64,000 bases of DNA from Streptomyces scabiei 87.22. Lineage in GTDB: Bacteria > Actinomycetota > Actinomycetes > Streptomycetales > Streptomycetaceae. The notes under the pieces are model-generated. The model had not been told where the DNA came from, did not search any database, and was given only the letters and a program-made list of their open reading frames with translations. This document shows, piece after piece, positions 8,422 to 16,611 of the stretch. The number at the start of each line of letters is the position of its first letter. Positions within the stretch are counted from its first letter, which is position 1. The translations under genes and the position numbers were made by a program. The stretch lies in assembly GCF_000091305.1 (NCBI RefSeq), contig NC_013929.1:9982001-10046000 (forward strand), read 5' to 3'.

Positions 8422-8438
8422 CGCGATCCGTCGGGGGG

Positions 8439-8948
8439 TCAGCCGGTGGGGTCGCGGCGGAGGTCGCCGTGACCCTCGCCCGGCGCGATGGCGTGCAGGA
8501 TGCGCCGGCTGACCTGGGTGAGCTGTTTGACCTGTGTTCTGGTCAACGGGTCGAACACCAGCCGACGCACCAGTGCGACGTGTTCAGGAGCAGCGTCGAG
8601 CATCTTCTGGTGCCCCTCGTCGGTGAGCGTGGCGAGAGTGTAGCGGCCGTCGGCCGGATCGGGGCGGCGGTGGACGTAGCCCTTGCGTTCCAGACGGGCC
8701 ACCACCTGAGACAGGCGCGAGAGCGAGCCCTCGGCGCACGCGGCGAGGTCGCTCATGCGCAGTTCCCGTCGCGGTGACTCCGACAGCGCCGCCATCACGC
8801 CGTACTCGAAGTGCGTCAGCCCTACTTCACGTAGCTGCGCGTCGAGCGTGTGTTCCAGGCGTCGCATGATGCCGACCAGGCCGAGCCAGGCGCGGCGCTC
8901 CTCCTCGTCCAGCCAGTGCGGCGCCTCGTCGGCCGGGGGGTTCGTCAT
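8439..8948 (-). CDS. MarR family transcriptional regulator
   Basis: A 169-residue winged-helix regulator of the MarR family. The recognition region reads LRMSDLAACAEGSLSRLSQVVARLERKG and the wing motif is RRPDPADGRYTLATLTDEG. The ATG at 8948 is supported by TTGGAGGGC directly upstream. It is divergent from a small DUF6069 membrane protein gene at 9244, across an AT-richer spacer that contains TTGA/TCAA palindrome halves. MarR proteins usually repress themselves and the divergent gene and respond to phenolic or oxidant ligands; the ligand here is unknown. Confidence 0.88.
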   Translation of the reverse strand: MTNPPADEAPHWLDEEERRAWLGLVGIMRRLEHTLDAQLREVGLTHFEYGVMAALSESPRRELRMSDLAACAEGSLSRLSQVVARLERKGYVHRRPDPADGRYTLATLTDEGHQKMLDAAPEHVALVRRLVFDPLTRTQVKQLTQVSRRILHAIAPGEGHGDLRRDPTG

Positions 8949-8976
8949 GCCCTCCAATGTAACCGGTGCTTCACGC

Positions 8977-8990
8977 TTGAAATGAATCAA
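8977..8990. promoter_or_regulatory. Candidate MarR operator
   Basis: TTGAAATGAATCAA is an inverted repeat TTGA-N6-TCAA located 29 bases upstream of the marR start. Related TTGA elements recur nearby (ACTTGACGCTTGAAG at about 9002-9016 and CCTTGAAGTGATT near 9043), so the spacer may hold several weaker sites. Confidence 0.45.
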
Positions 8991-9243
8991 CCTCATCATC
9001 ACTTGACGCTTGAAGTCACTGGGGTCTACTTTTCAGTTAAACCTTGAAGTGATTAGTCGGGTGGCATCAGGCTGTGGCCCGGGTCGAAGCCCTGACCATG
9101 AGCGACGCCGTCGGCCACCCTGACGTCGCGGCATGGAGGCCGCCGCTCTCACGGTCGCCGTGAGCCGTCGTTCCGAGGCCCGTCGTCGTCGGCCGACCCG
9201 GTCCACTCCTCGTCCCCACCCCACACCCGATCCGGAGAACGCC

Positions 9244-9684
9244 ATGAGCCAGCACCTCGCCACCAGCCCGGCCCGCCCTCGTGGTCTCGTCGTGACCGGC
9301 GGTCTGATCGGCACCGCGGTGGTCGCGATCGCCCTCAACGCCGTTGTCGCCGCGGCAGCCCACGCCGCCGGCGCCTCGCAGGAGTTCCAGCCCCTCCAGG
9401 TGTCCGCCTACGCGCCCTTCACCGTGTTCGGTGTCCTGGCAGCCGCTGCCGCCTGGGCGATCATCCGCGCACGCGCGGCCCGTCCGGCTCGGCTGCTGCG
9501 CGTCCTCGTCCCTGTCGTCGTGATCGTCAGTCTGATCCCGGACATCATGGTCGGGGCCACGCAGAGCCAGCCCGGCAGCAGTTGGGGGGCCGCGCTCGCC
9601 CTGATGGTCATGCACGTCGTGGTCGCCGCCGTCGCAGTCCCCGCCTTCCGGCGGCTCCTTCCCCTTCCCGCCGACCGGACCTGA
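9244..9684 (+). CDS. DUF6069 family small membrane protein
   Basis: A 146-residue protein with four predicted membrane helices: LVVTGGLIGTAVVAIALNAV, then VSAYAPFTVFGVLAAAAAWA, then a third helix with VVVIVSLIPDIMVGA, and a fourth in ALALMVMHVVVAAVAVPAF. The helix pattern and the Asn in helix 1, Pro in helix 3 and His in helix 4 match DUF6069 proteins, which have no known function. The ATG at 9244 has CCGGAGAA upstream. A DUF6069 gene divergent from a MarR regulator suggests it is the regulated target. Confidence 0.75.
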   Translation: MSQHLATSPARPRGLVVTGGLIGTAVVAIALNAVVAAAAHAAGASQEFQPLQVSAYAPFTVFGVLAAAAAWAIIRARAARPARLLRVLVPVVVIVSLIPDIMVGATQSQPGSSWGAALALMVMHVVVAAVAVPAFRRLLPLPADRT

Positions 9685-9719
9685 CCATGCGTCCCTCTCG
9701 GGGGAGCGAAACTTTTCAC

Positions 9720-9757
9720 CACGGTGGTACGGCACCCGAGGGACCCGTACCACCGTG
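9720..9757. terminator. Bidirectional hairpin terminator
   Basis: CACGGTGGTACGG (9720-9732) pairs perfectly with CCGTACCACCGTG (9745-9757) around a 12-base loop. It lies between the convergent DUF6069 gene (ends 9684) and phosphatase gene (ends 9774), so it can terminate both. Confidence 0.85.
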
Positions 9758-9773
9758 TAGGCCGGTCTCCACG

Positions 9774-10886
9774 TCAGTCCAGGTCCAGATGGCCGGGCTT
9801 CGGGTAGCGCACGGCGAGGGCCGCGATGTCGTCGTCCAGTCTGCCGCCGCTGAAGAGGAGGAGGTCCTGATGGAGTCGGTCGAGCAGTCCGTGGGGTGAT
9901 ACGGGGTCCTGTCGGCGCATCCAGTCCTGCAACGGGAAGAACTCGCCGGCGTGATCCCGGGTCTCCGTCACGCCGTCGGTGTAGAGCAGGAGTTCGTCGC
10001 CCGGGGCGAAGGGCACGGTGTCGGTGCGGTAGTTGTCCTGGACGAGTGCCGCGAGGTTGAGCGGTGGCGAGGGTTCGCTGGGCTCCAGGACGCGCGTCTC
10101 GCCCCGGTGCACGAGAAGCGGAGGCGGGTGCCCGCAGTTGAGGAGTGTGACGTGGCCGCCGCCGCGCGGAATCTCGGCGAGCAGGGCGGTGGCGAAGCGC
10201 TCCGGAAGATCCTGGGAGGGGTGGGCGGCGCTGTGGCGGCCGATGCTGATCTCCAGGCGCCGGATGACGCTCGTCAGGTCCGGTTCGTCGTGCGCGGCCT
10301 CTCGGAAGCAGCTGATCAGCGCCGAGGCCGCCCCCACGGCGGAGAGACCCTTGCCCCGTACGTCTCCCAGGAGCAGCCGGACGCCGTGCGGTGTCTCGGC
10401 CGCCTCGTAGAAGTCGCCGCCGATCCGGGCCTGGGCCTGCGCCGCGACGTACAGCGATTCGATCTCGATGTCCCCGAGGCGGCTCGGCAGCGGTCGGAAC
10501 AGGACTTGCTGGGCGGTGTCGGCCACGAGCCGGATCTGGAGGAGGGCCTCCTCCCGACGGAGCCGGACGTGGCTCGCGTAGGCGGCCGCCAGGGTGACGG
10601 CGGCGATCGCGGCCGCCGTGTAGGGAGTCCCCAGGTCGCTGTAGACGAGACCGAGGCCCAGCATGATCAGCGCGCAGAACGCACCCAGCAGGACCGTCGG
10701 GAGCACCGGCCACATCGAGGCGGCCAGGGCGGGCGCGGCAGGCAGGAGGCGGCTGATGGCGATGCCTCTCGGTGTCGCGAACGCCAGCGCGCCGATGAGG
10801 AGGGTGAGGATCACCGGTGACAGCCGGACAGCGTCCCATCGGTCACCGTGTGGACGCCCGCGTCGCTGTCGCCTCAAAGTAGGCAC
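9774..10886 (-). CDS. Membrane PP2C-type serine phosphatase (SpoIIE domain)
   Basis: A 370-residue membrane phosphatase. Three to four hydrophobic segments cover about residues 20-105, then a PP2C/SpoIIE domain fills residues 140-360. Metal-binding aspartates are visible in IGGDFYEA, LLLGDVRGKGLSAVGAAS, LLLYTDGVTETRD and LDDDIAALAVRYP. Such proteins in Streptomyces dephosphorylate anti-anti-sigma factors and thereby switch sigma-B-like regulators. There is no sensor PAS or GAF domain, so the membrane part may be the input. No cognate anti-sigma or anti-anti-sigma gene is nearby. Confidence 0.88.
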   Translation of the reverse strand: MPTLRRQRRGRPHGDRWDAVRLSPVILTLLIGALAFATPRGIAISRLLPAAPALAASMWPVLPTVLLGAFCALIMLGLGLVYSDLGTPYTAAAIAAVTLAAAYASHVRLRREEALLQIRLVADTAQQVLFRPLPSRLGDIEIESLYVAAQAQARIGGDFYEAAETPHGVRLLLGDVRGKGLSAVGAASALISCFREAAHDEPDLTSVIRRLEISIGRHSAAHPSQDLPERFATALLAEIPRGGGHVTLLNCGHPPPLLVHRGETRVLEPSEPSPPLNLAALVQDNYRTDTVPFAPGDELLLYTDGVTETRDHAGEFFPLQDWMRRQDPVSPHGLLDRLHQDLLLFSGGRLDDDIAALAVRYPKPGHLDLD

Positions 10887-11184
10887 GAAATCAATCGTAA
10901 CTACAACAAAGGGGATATCGAGCCAGGCGGGAATGCATGTTCATGCCGGGTTGCTGCCATGATCCCAGTACCGGGCCCCACCCGGGCGGAGCGCGTCGGC
11001 GAGCTGCCGTACAGCGGGACGGGGGGTCTGGCGAGGCCGTTCGGCAGGGTCGGCCCCGGACCGGAGCACTGAGATCGTTTGGTGCTCCTCACGGGCTGCC
11101 GAGCCCAGGGCGGCGGCTCCGGCGCTCGCCACCCGGGCACCGAGCCGATGCGGCCGGCGCCGGGGCGAGCGAGGGGTCACCGGG

Positions 11185-12600
11185 TCAGGGGGTGCTGGGC
11201 TTCCCCTGGGTGTAGAGCCACTTGTCGAACAACGGACCGAGCTTCTTCCCGGAGAGCTGTTCCGCGAGCTTCTGGAACTGGGCGGTGGTGCCGTGTCCGT
11301 GACGCTGCTCCGTGGCCCAGGTGCGCAGGACGCGGAAGAAGACACGGTCCCCGACCGCGGTGCGCAGGGCGTGCAGGGTCATGGCGCCACGGTCGTAGAC
11401 GGGGCGGTCGAAGATCTTGGCACCGCTGCCGGGATTGCCGGGCGGGAACGCCCACAGGGCGTCACGTGCGGGAGTGGCGTACAGGTCGTCGAAGGTCCGC
11501 TGGGCGCTGGTGCCGCCGTGCTGCTCGGCGTAGAGCCATTCGGCGTAACCGGCGAAGCCCTCGTTGAGCCAGATGTCCTTCCAGGAGGTGAGGGTGACGG
11601 AGTCGCCGAACCACTGGTGGGCGCTCTCGTGGACGAGGGTGTTGAGGTCGGGGGCGCTGCTGTAGACGGGCCGTGTCTGCGTCTCCAGGGCGTAGCCGAC
11701 GTTGGGGGCGTGGTCGACTATGGAGCCGGCGGCGCGGTACGGGTAGGGCCCGAACACCTTGCTTCCCCACTCCAGCACCTTCGGCAGCTGCTTCAGGACC
11801 GGTGCGGCGGCCTTCGCGAGGCGCGGGTCGACGGCGTCGTAGACCTTGATTCCGTCGTGGGTCGTGTACTGCTTGACCTTGAACTTTCCGATGGTGGCGG
11901 TGGTGAGGTAGGCGGCCATGGGTTCTTTCTGCCGCCAGCGGAAGGTGGTCTTGCCCTTGCGGGTGCTCTTCCCGAGCAGGACGCCGTTGGAGACGGCGGT
12001 GCGTCCCTCGGGCACGGTGATCGTGATGTCGTACGACGACTTGTCGAGCGGATGGTTGTTGGCCGGGAACCAGGTCATGGCGCCCTGCGGCTCGCCGGCG
12101 ACGAACACACCGTCCTTCGTGGGGATCCAGCCGTCGAGGGAGCCGTCGGGGTCGGTGACCGGGCCGGGCTTGCCCTGATAGGTGACGGCGACGCGGAACT
12201 TCTGCCCCTTGTGCAGGGCGTGCCGAGGTGTGATGACGAGTTCCTGTCCGCTGCGTCTGTACGCCGCTCTGGACCGGTCGACCGTCAGGCCGGTGATCTT
12301 GAGGCCCTTGAGGTCGAGGTCGAAGCGGGTCAGGCGCTGGGTGGCGCGCGCGGTGAGGACCGCTTTCCCGGTGAGCTTCCCGCTCGTCGGGTCGTAACCG
12401 AGCGTCAGGCCGTAGTGCGCGACGTGGTAACCGCCGTTGCCGGCGAGGGGGAAGTAGGGGTCGCCGACGCCCGGGGTGCCCGCGTGTTCGGCCGCCGTGG
12501 CGGGTCCGGCCGCGGTGAGCAGGGCCGCAACGACGGCAGGGACGGTGAAGGCGATGGTGGGGCGGCCGAGGACGGCGGAGCGCCGAGGGGATGGGGTCAC
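11185..12600 (-). CDS. Secreted M1 family zinc metallopeptidase
   Basis: A 471-residue aminopeptidase-N-like enzyme. A signal peptide covers about residues 1-37 (ending GPATAAEHAG). The beta-sandwich N-domain is followed by the thermolysin-like domain with zinc site HESAH (H324, E325, H328) and third ligand E347 in WLNEGFAGYAEW. The usual GAMEN exopeptidase motif is changed to GYALETQ (302-308), so the N-terminal recognition Glu appears kept but the rest has drifted. The C-terminal ARM-like domain of classic M1 enzymes is absent, as in short secreted actinobacterial members. The GTG at 12600 is chosen because GGAGAG lies just before it; an ATG at 12630 would add ten residues. Confidence 0.88.
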   Translation of the reverse strand: MTPSPRRSAVLGRPTIAFTVPAVVAALLTAAGPATAAEHAGTPGVGDPYFPLAGNGGYHVAHYGLTLGYDPTSGKLTGKAVLTARATQRLTRFDLDLKGLKITGLTVDRSRAAYRRSGQELVITPRHALHKGQKFRVAVTYQGKPGPVTDPDGSLDGWIPTKDGVFVAGEPQGAMTWFPANNHPLDKSSYDITITVPEGRTAVSNGVLLGKSTRKGKTTFRWRQKEPMAAYLTTATIGKFKVKQYTTHDGIKVYDAVDPRLAKAAAPVLKQLPKVLEWGSKVFGPYPYRAAGSIVDHAPNVGYALETQTRPVYSSAPDLNTLVHESAHQWFGDSVTLTSWKDIWLNEGFAGYAEWLYAEQHGGTSAQRTFDDLYATPARDALWAFPPGNPGSGAKIFDRPVYDRGAMTLHALRTAVGDRVFFRVLRTWATEQRHGHGTTAQFQKLAEQLSGKKLGPLFDKWLYTQGKPSTP

Positions 12601-12858
12601 GGGTGCTCTCCAGGGGGGTGGTGTGATCATGCGAGCCTCAGGCTATGCAACGGCCGGTCCCGGTGGCACCAGGTCCGGGTCAAGTCTGTGGGCCGGTCCG
12701 GGCCGCTGGGGGGCGTCGGTGTTGCACGTCCTGCTGTGGCTCACGTGACGGAACCGGTGGCGGAGCCCGACCTCCAGTCAGGTCTCCCGGTCGAAGGTTC
12801 ATGTGACAGTGCGTCGACGCGCGCATCGGTAGCGGAGGCCGGTCGACCCCCGAGCGAT

Positions 12859-12894
12859 GGGGCTGGCCCCGCCCTGGTCGGTGGGGCCAGCCCC
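12859..12894. other. Strong hairpin upstream of the DUF418 gene
   Basis: GGGGCTGGCCCC (12859-12870) pairs perfectly with GGGGCCAGCCCC (12883-12894) across a 12-base loop. It lies in the 354-base gap between two divergent genes and 60 bases before the DUF418 start, so it does not end any gene that can be seen. It could be a leader structure or attenuator. Nothing else was recognised in this gap. Confidence 0.6.
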
Positions 12895-12954
12895 AGCACG
12901 GATCCTCGGGAGCACTGGCTCGTGCCACGCTCCCACCGTTCCTAGCGTTCTTGC

Positions 12955-14124
12955 ATGACGGAAACGCTGCCACCGCGCACCCCCACCCGGTTACTGGATG
13001 TCGACGCGCTGCGCGGGTTCGCGCTGTTCGGGATCCTCGTCGTGAACCTCGCCTTCTTCGCCTCCGGCTACCCGTTCCACCTCGTCGCCGATCCAGCCCA
13101 TGACTCGTGGCTGGACGACACCGCCGAGTTCGGGGTCCGGTTGCTGTTCGAGATGAAGTTCTACCTGCTGTTCTCGTTCCTGTTCGGATACAGCTTCACC
13201 TTGCAGCTGGCCGCCGCGGGCAGGGCCGGCGCGAACTTCACCGCACGGTTCCTCCGTCGGCTCGGCGGACTCTTCGTGCTCGGCGGCCTGCACGCGGTGC
13301 TGCTGTTCCACGGCGACATCCTGACCACCTACGCCCTGCTCGGACTTGTCCTGCTCGCCGTGCGCCGCATCCAGCCGAGGACCGCGCTCATCACCGCGGC
13401 GGCGATCACCGGCGCCATGGCGGCAGGGATGGCCGTGGCTGCTCTGGCCGGGGTCGAACTGGTCTCCGACCAGGGCGCCGCGCTCGCCGACGGTCGCGCG
13501 TCGACCGACGCGCTGGCCGGCGGCCTGGGTTCGGTGATCGGCGAGCACGTCCGCTCGCTGCCGACGATGGCCGGCAGTCTTGCCGTGCAGGGCCCGCTCG
13601 CGTTCGCCGCGTTCCTCGTGGGGCTGGCCGCGGGCCGGCGCCAGTCGCTCGCCGACGGGACGGGCCGGCACACGGGCGCGCTGCGTCGGCTGGAACGGGT
13701 CGGATACCCGGTCGGGCTCGCGGGCGCGCTGGTCTTCGCGATCGGCGGTGGCACGGTCGGCCTGGCCGGGCTGGCGGTGAGCATCGTGACGGCGCCCCTG
13801 CTGGTCGGCGCCTATGTGGCGACCCTGCTACGGGTGTTCGCCACCCCGCGCGGCGCCCGCCTGGCACGGGTGCTCGCGCCGACCGGCCAGATGGCACTGT
13901 CGAACTATCTCGGTCAGTCCCTGCTGGGCGTGTTGCTCTTCACCGGAGTGGGGCTCGGGCTGGCCGGAGACACGCCGCCCGCGATCGTGCCGCTCGTCGC
14001 CGTCGGTGTCTTCGCGCTCCAACTGTGGCTGAGCCGACGCTGGATGGCGCGGTACCGGTACGGCCCGGCCGAATGGGTACTCCGGGCCCTCACGAACGCG
14101 GAGCGCCCCCGGATGCGCCGCTGA
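12955..14124 (+). CDS. DUF418 family membrane protein with TTA codon
   Basis: A 389-residue polytopic membrane protein of the DUF418 (YeiB-like) family. The N-terminus has the signature RLLDVDALRGFALFGILVVN, and the C-terminal DUF418 region includes LARVLAPTGQMALSNYLGQS and ends with MARYRYGPAEWVLRALT. About eight to ten helices are visible. Function is unknown; some relatives act in acyl or lipid modification. Codon 13 is TTA (12991-12993), the rare leucine codon read by the bldA tRNA in Streptomyces, so translation may be limited to the developmental phase. There is no ribosome site before the ATG, so the mRNA may be leaderless or use the upstream hairpin region. Confidence 0.85.
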   Translation: MTETLPPRTPTRLLDVDALRGFALFGILVVNLAFFASGYPFHLVADPAHDSWLDDTAEFGVRLLFEMKFYLLFSFLFGYSFTLQLAAAGRAGANFTARFLRRLGGLFVLGGLHAVLLFHGDILTTYALLGLVLLAVRRIQPRTALITAAAITGAMAAGMAVAALAGVELVSDQGAALADGRASTDALAGGLGSVIGEHVRSLPTMAGSLAVQGPLAFAAFLVGLAAGRRQSLADGTGRHTGALRRLERVGYPVGLAGALVFAIGGGTVGLAGLAVSIVTAPLLVGAYVATLLRVFATPRGARLARVLAPTGQMALSNYLGQSLLGVLLFTGVGLGLAGDTPPAIVPLVAVGVFALQLWLSRRWMARYRYGPAEWVLRALTNAERPRMRR

Positions 14125-14128
14125 CCTC

Positions 14129-14160
14129 GGCCCCCACGCCGGGAGGCCCGGGTGGGGGCC
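14129..14160. terminator. Bidirectional hairpin terminator
   Basis: GGCCCCCAC (14129-14137) pairs with GTGGGGGCC (14152-14160). It sits between the convergent DUF418 gene (ends 14124) and the Tat-secreted protein gene (ends 14178). Confidence 0.85.
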
Positions 14161-14177
14161 TGGCACGGAGTGACGGC

Positions 14178-15155
14178 TCAGATCAGCGCGTTCTTGTAGA
14201 AGATGCTGGAACGCCGGTCACCCTCCACCCCGGTGGCGAAACCGATGAAGAGGCGGGCCTCACCGGCGTCGGTGCGGTAGATCGCCAGGCCCTCGGGCTC
14301 GCGATGGTGCAGGGTGGAGCCGGCCTTGGTGAGGACAGGCCCCTGCTTCACGGTGCCGGTGTTGACGTCGATGCTGGTGACATAGGTGTTGCCGTCACCG
14401 ATGGGAGTACCGTCGCCGGGGTATGCGTCACCCGTCAGGTAGTACATGTACGAGCCGTACAACGTGTAGCCCTGCGGTGTGCCGGAGATCGTCGGCTGCT
14501 TGAAGTCGACCAGAGGCGAGCCGAAGTTGCCCGTCGCGAAGGCGGAGAGGGGGTACACGGCGATGCGCTTGCCCGAACTGGTGTGGTACCGCACGATCAT
14601 GCGCTGGTAGACCGGGTCGGCGGAGCAGGTGTACTCGGTGGCTCCCGCGATCGGCCGGTAGGCGGCCGACGCGGCCGGTGAGCCCAGTGTGGTGCCGGCG
14701 GCGTACGTGACCGGGGTGAGCGCGGTGCCGTATCCGCTGGTGTTCGCGGCGCATTCGATCCACAGCTCGGTGCCGGAACCGCTCGGCAGCGCGGCGAAGG
14801 CGACTCCGTGACCGAAGCCGTTGAGGTGCATGTACGAGATGTAATTGCCGTCGAAGTCCATCTTGTTGATGCACAGGTCACCGGCGGACTCGGGGCTGTC
14901 ACTCCGCTTGGTCGCCACGAAGAGGAACTTGTTCACCCAGTCGAAGGCGAAGCTCTGCTGGACCCGCGCACCGTGTGTGTCCTTGGAACGGAACAGGTCG
15001 TACGACGGCTCCGTGAGATCGAACCGCTTGGTGGTGGCCACCGCCGCGGAAGCCGTCTGCGCGCCGGCGGCGAGCCCCAGCGCGGCGAGCGAGGCGCCGG
15101 CGCCGGTGCGTATGAGGCCGCGGCGGGAGAAGGGGAGACCGGGGGTGTGGTTCAT
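14178..15155 (-). CDS. Tat-exported beta-propeller-like protein (phage baseplate / TagC-like)
   Basis: A 325-residue exported protein. The start FSRRGLIRTGAGASLAALG is a clear twin-arginine signal, with cleavage expected near QTASA|AVATT. The mature part is rich in Tyr, Gly and Thr with repeated short beta-strand motifs (YISYMHLNGFGHGVAFAALP, HREPEGLAIYRTDAGEARLF), resembling Streptomyces proteins annotated as teichoic-acid biosynthesis protein C or phage baseplate-like propellers. No catalytic residues can be assigned. It is a single gene with its own GGAG ribosome site. The role may be cell-wall or surface related, but this is inference. Confidence 0.7.
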   Translation of the reverse strand: MNHTPGLPFSRRGLIRTGAGASLAALGLAAGAQTASAAVATTKRFDLTEPSYDLFRSKDTHGARVQQSFAFDWVNKFLFVATKRSDSPESAGDLCINKMDFDGNYISYMHLNGFGHGVAFAALPSGSGTELWIECAANTSGYGTALTPVTYAAGTTLGSPAASAAYRPIAGATEYTCSADPVYQRMIVRYHTSSGKRIAVYPLSAFATGNFGSPLVDFKQPTISGTPQGYTLYGSYMYYLTGDAYPGDGTPIGDGNTYVTSIDVNTGTVKQGPVLTKAGSTLHHREPEGLAIYRTDAGEARLFIGFATGVEGDRRSSIFYKNALI

Positions 15156-15411
15156 GGGGGGACTCCAGAGCCTGGTGGGGGAGAGGGCAGAAGTGCGTGA
15201 TGCTATCTCCCCTGGCCGACCCCCATCCGGATCGGGCGGGCTCCGTCACAACTGCGGCACCGGACAGGCACAACTCCCCGCGACGGCAAGGTTGCTTGTG
15301 ACCGATCCCGACGTCGCCTCCGAGACGAGGCGCTGTCCCATCAGACGGGTCGCGACGAGGACGGGGTGCGGAACGAACGGTTGGCAGACCTCGACGCCCT
15401 TCGACCTGCTC

Positions 15412-15612
15412 TCATACCTTCCCCGAGCCTCGACAGCTACGACACCGCACCCACGTGCACCGCATCCTGTCCTCCATGTGATCCCGATTCCAATCCGGCG
15501 TGCGCCCCCTGCCGCGGCACGTACGGCATGCGTCGGGAGCAAGAGGCCGCGAGATCTCCCAGATCGTCCAGACGACGGCGACGACGATGATGAAGACGGC
15601 GAATCCATCCAT
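15412..15612 (-). CDS. Small membrane protein with paired CxxC zinc-ribbon motifs
   Basis: A 66-residue protein. An N-terminal membrane helix (GFAVFIIVVAVVWTIWEI, residues 3-20) is followed by a cytoplasmic tail with CRTCRGRGR (Cys 29 and 32) and CRSCRGSGKV (Cys 57 and 60), plus Cys52. The CxxCxGxG form is that of DnaJ-type zinc fingers, here with one repeat at each end of the tail, enough for a single zinc site. The start is well supported: CAGGAGAC lies just before the ATG. It stands alone between the Tat-exported protein and a TetR gene. No family is recognised; a small membrane zinc-ribbon adaptor is the best description. Confidence 0.7.
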   Translation of the reverse strand: MDGFAVFIIVVAVVWTIWEISRPLAPDACRTCRGRGRTPDWNRDHMEDRMRCTWVRCRSCRGSGKV

Positions 15613-15770
15613 GTCTCCTGAGTAGGCAGGAGCACGCCCGCCGCCAAGGGGCTGTCACGCGGCGCCGGAAGCACGTGACCGGCGCACAGGGGCGATACGC
15701 GCCTGAGCCACCGTGACCCGACCCCCGGAGCGCTGGAACAGCAGCGCACTGCTGCGCCCACGGCCCTGGT

Positions 15771-16484
15771 TCAGCGTCGCTTCCCGGTCTCGGGAGCGGT
15801 GACGCCATGGCTGGCACGGCGCATGGCCTCGTACAGCGCTGCGTCCTCCGGCGGGTCCGGCAACTGTCCGCGGGCCGGGGCCTGGAAGGACTGGATCATC
15901 CACGCCACCAGGCGGCGCCAGGCATCCGGAGCGGCGTCGCCGGTGGCGCTGAGCACTCCGGCGTTGGCCATCAGCAGCAGCACGAGGTCCCGGCTGCTGA
16001 AGTCCTCGCGCAGGTGCCCGCTGCTCTTGGCGCGGTCGATGAGTTCGAGGAAGCCCTCGTACGCCCGGGCGTGGTACTGCTCCAGTTCCGGGACACCGGG
16101 GAAGCTCATGGTCAGGACGTCGGCGAAGCCGCGATCGGCGGCCTGCATCGCGCAGACGTCCTGGATGTAGCCGGTGAAGCCGTGCCACGGGTCGGGGTCG
16201 GCCAGGGCCTCGGCGGTGGCCTGTACGTACGCCTTCATGCGGTCGGTGAAGACCGCGGCGACGAGGTCCTCCTTGCGGGGGAAGTGGCGGAAGAGGGTGG
16301 CGATCCCCACTCCGGCCTCCCGTGCGACCGAGGCCATCGACGCGTTGAGCCCGTCGCGCCCGAAGACCGTGCGTGCGGCGGCGATGATCCGTCCCCGGTT
16401 GCGCTCCGCGTCGCTGCGCTTGGACTGACCTGCGGAATCGGCCGTGCCGACGTCGGCATCGGGGTGGGGACCTCGGGGGCTCAT
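15771..16484 (-). CDS. TetR family transcriptional repressor
   Basis: A 237-residue regulator with the TetR DNA-binding region RIIAAARTVFGRDGLNASMA and VAREAGVGIATLFRHFPRKE (about residues 33-75), and a helical ligand domain that resembles the C-terminal domain of SCO-type TetR proteins controlling oxidoreductases. It is divergent from an SDR gene. The 127-base gap carries three related GGATA...TTCC elements, probable binding sites. The start at 16484 is chosen because the conserved protein begins here; the frame remains open upstream across the operator region. Confidence 0.9.
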   Translation of the reverse strand: MSPRGPHPDADVGTADSAGQSKRSDAERNRGRIIAAARTVFGRDGLNASMASVAREAGVGIATLFRHFPRKEDLVAAVFTDRMKAYVQATAEALADPDPWHGFTGYIQDVCAMQAADRGFADVLTMSFPGVPELEQYHARAYEGFLELIDRAKSSGHLREDFSSRDLVLLLMANAGVLSATGDAAPDAWRRLVAWMIQSFQAPARGQLPDPPEDAALYEAMRRASHGVTAPETGKRR

Positions 16485-16502
16485 ACAGATCAGCGTAGCA
16501 AA

Positions 16503-16588
16503 CCGGAATGCCTTATCCAGTTCCCGTGTTACGGTGAACGACGAAACGGATAGGGCCTTCCGGAAAGAAAACGGATAGCCCTTTCCAT
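16503..16588. promoter_or_regulatory. Three related TetR operator-like elements
   Basis: CCGGAATGCCTTATCC (16503-16518, inverted orientation), GGATAGGGCCTTCCGG (16548-16563) and GGATAGCCCTTTCC (16573-16586) share the form GGATA-N3-C-N-TTCC. The last two are preceded by the same AAAC. They cover the divergent promoter region of the TetR and SDR genes. Confidence 0.65.
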
Positions 16589-16611
16589 CTCTGCGTCCGA
16601 AAGGCTCTCCC

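Noticed and set aside
10887..11184. Possible small gene between the phosphatase and M1 peptidase genes
   Set aside because: Open frames exist in both directions but none has a ribosome site, family match or consistent protein-like composition.
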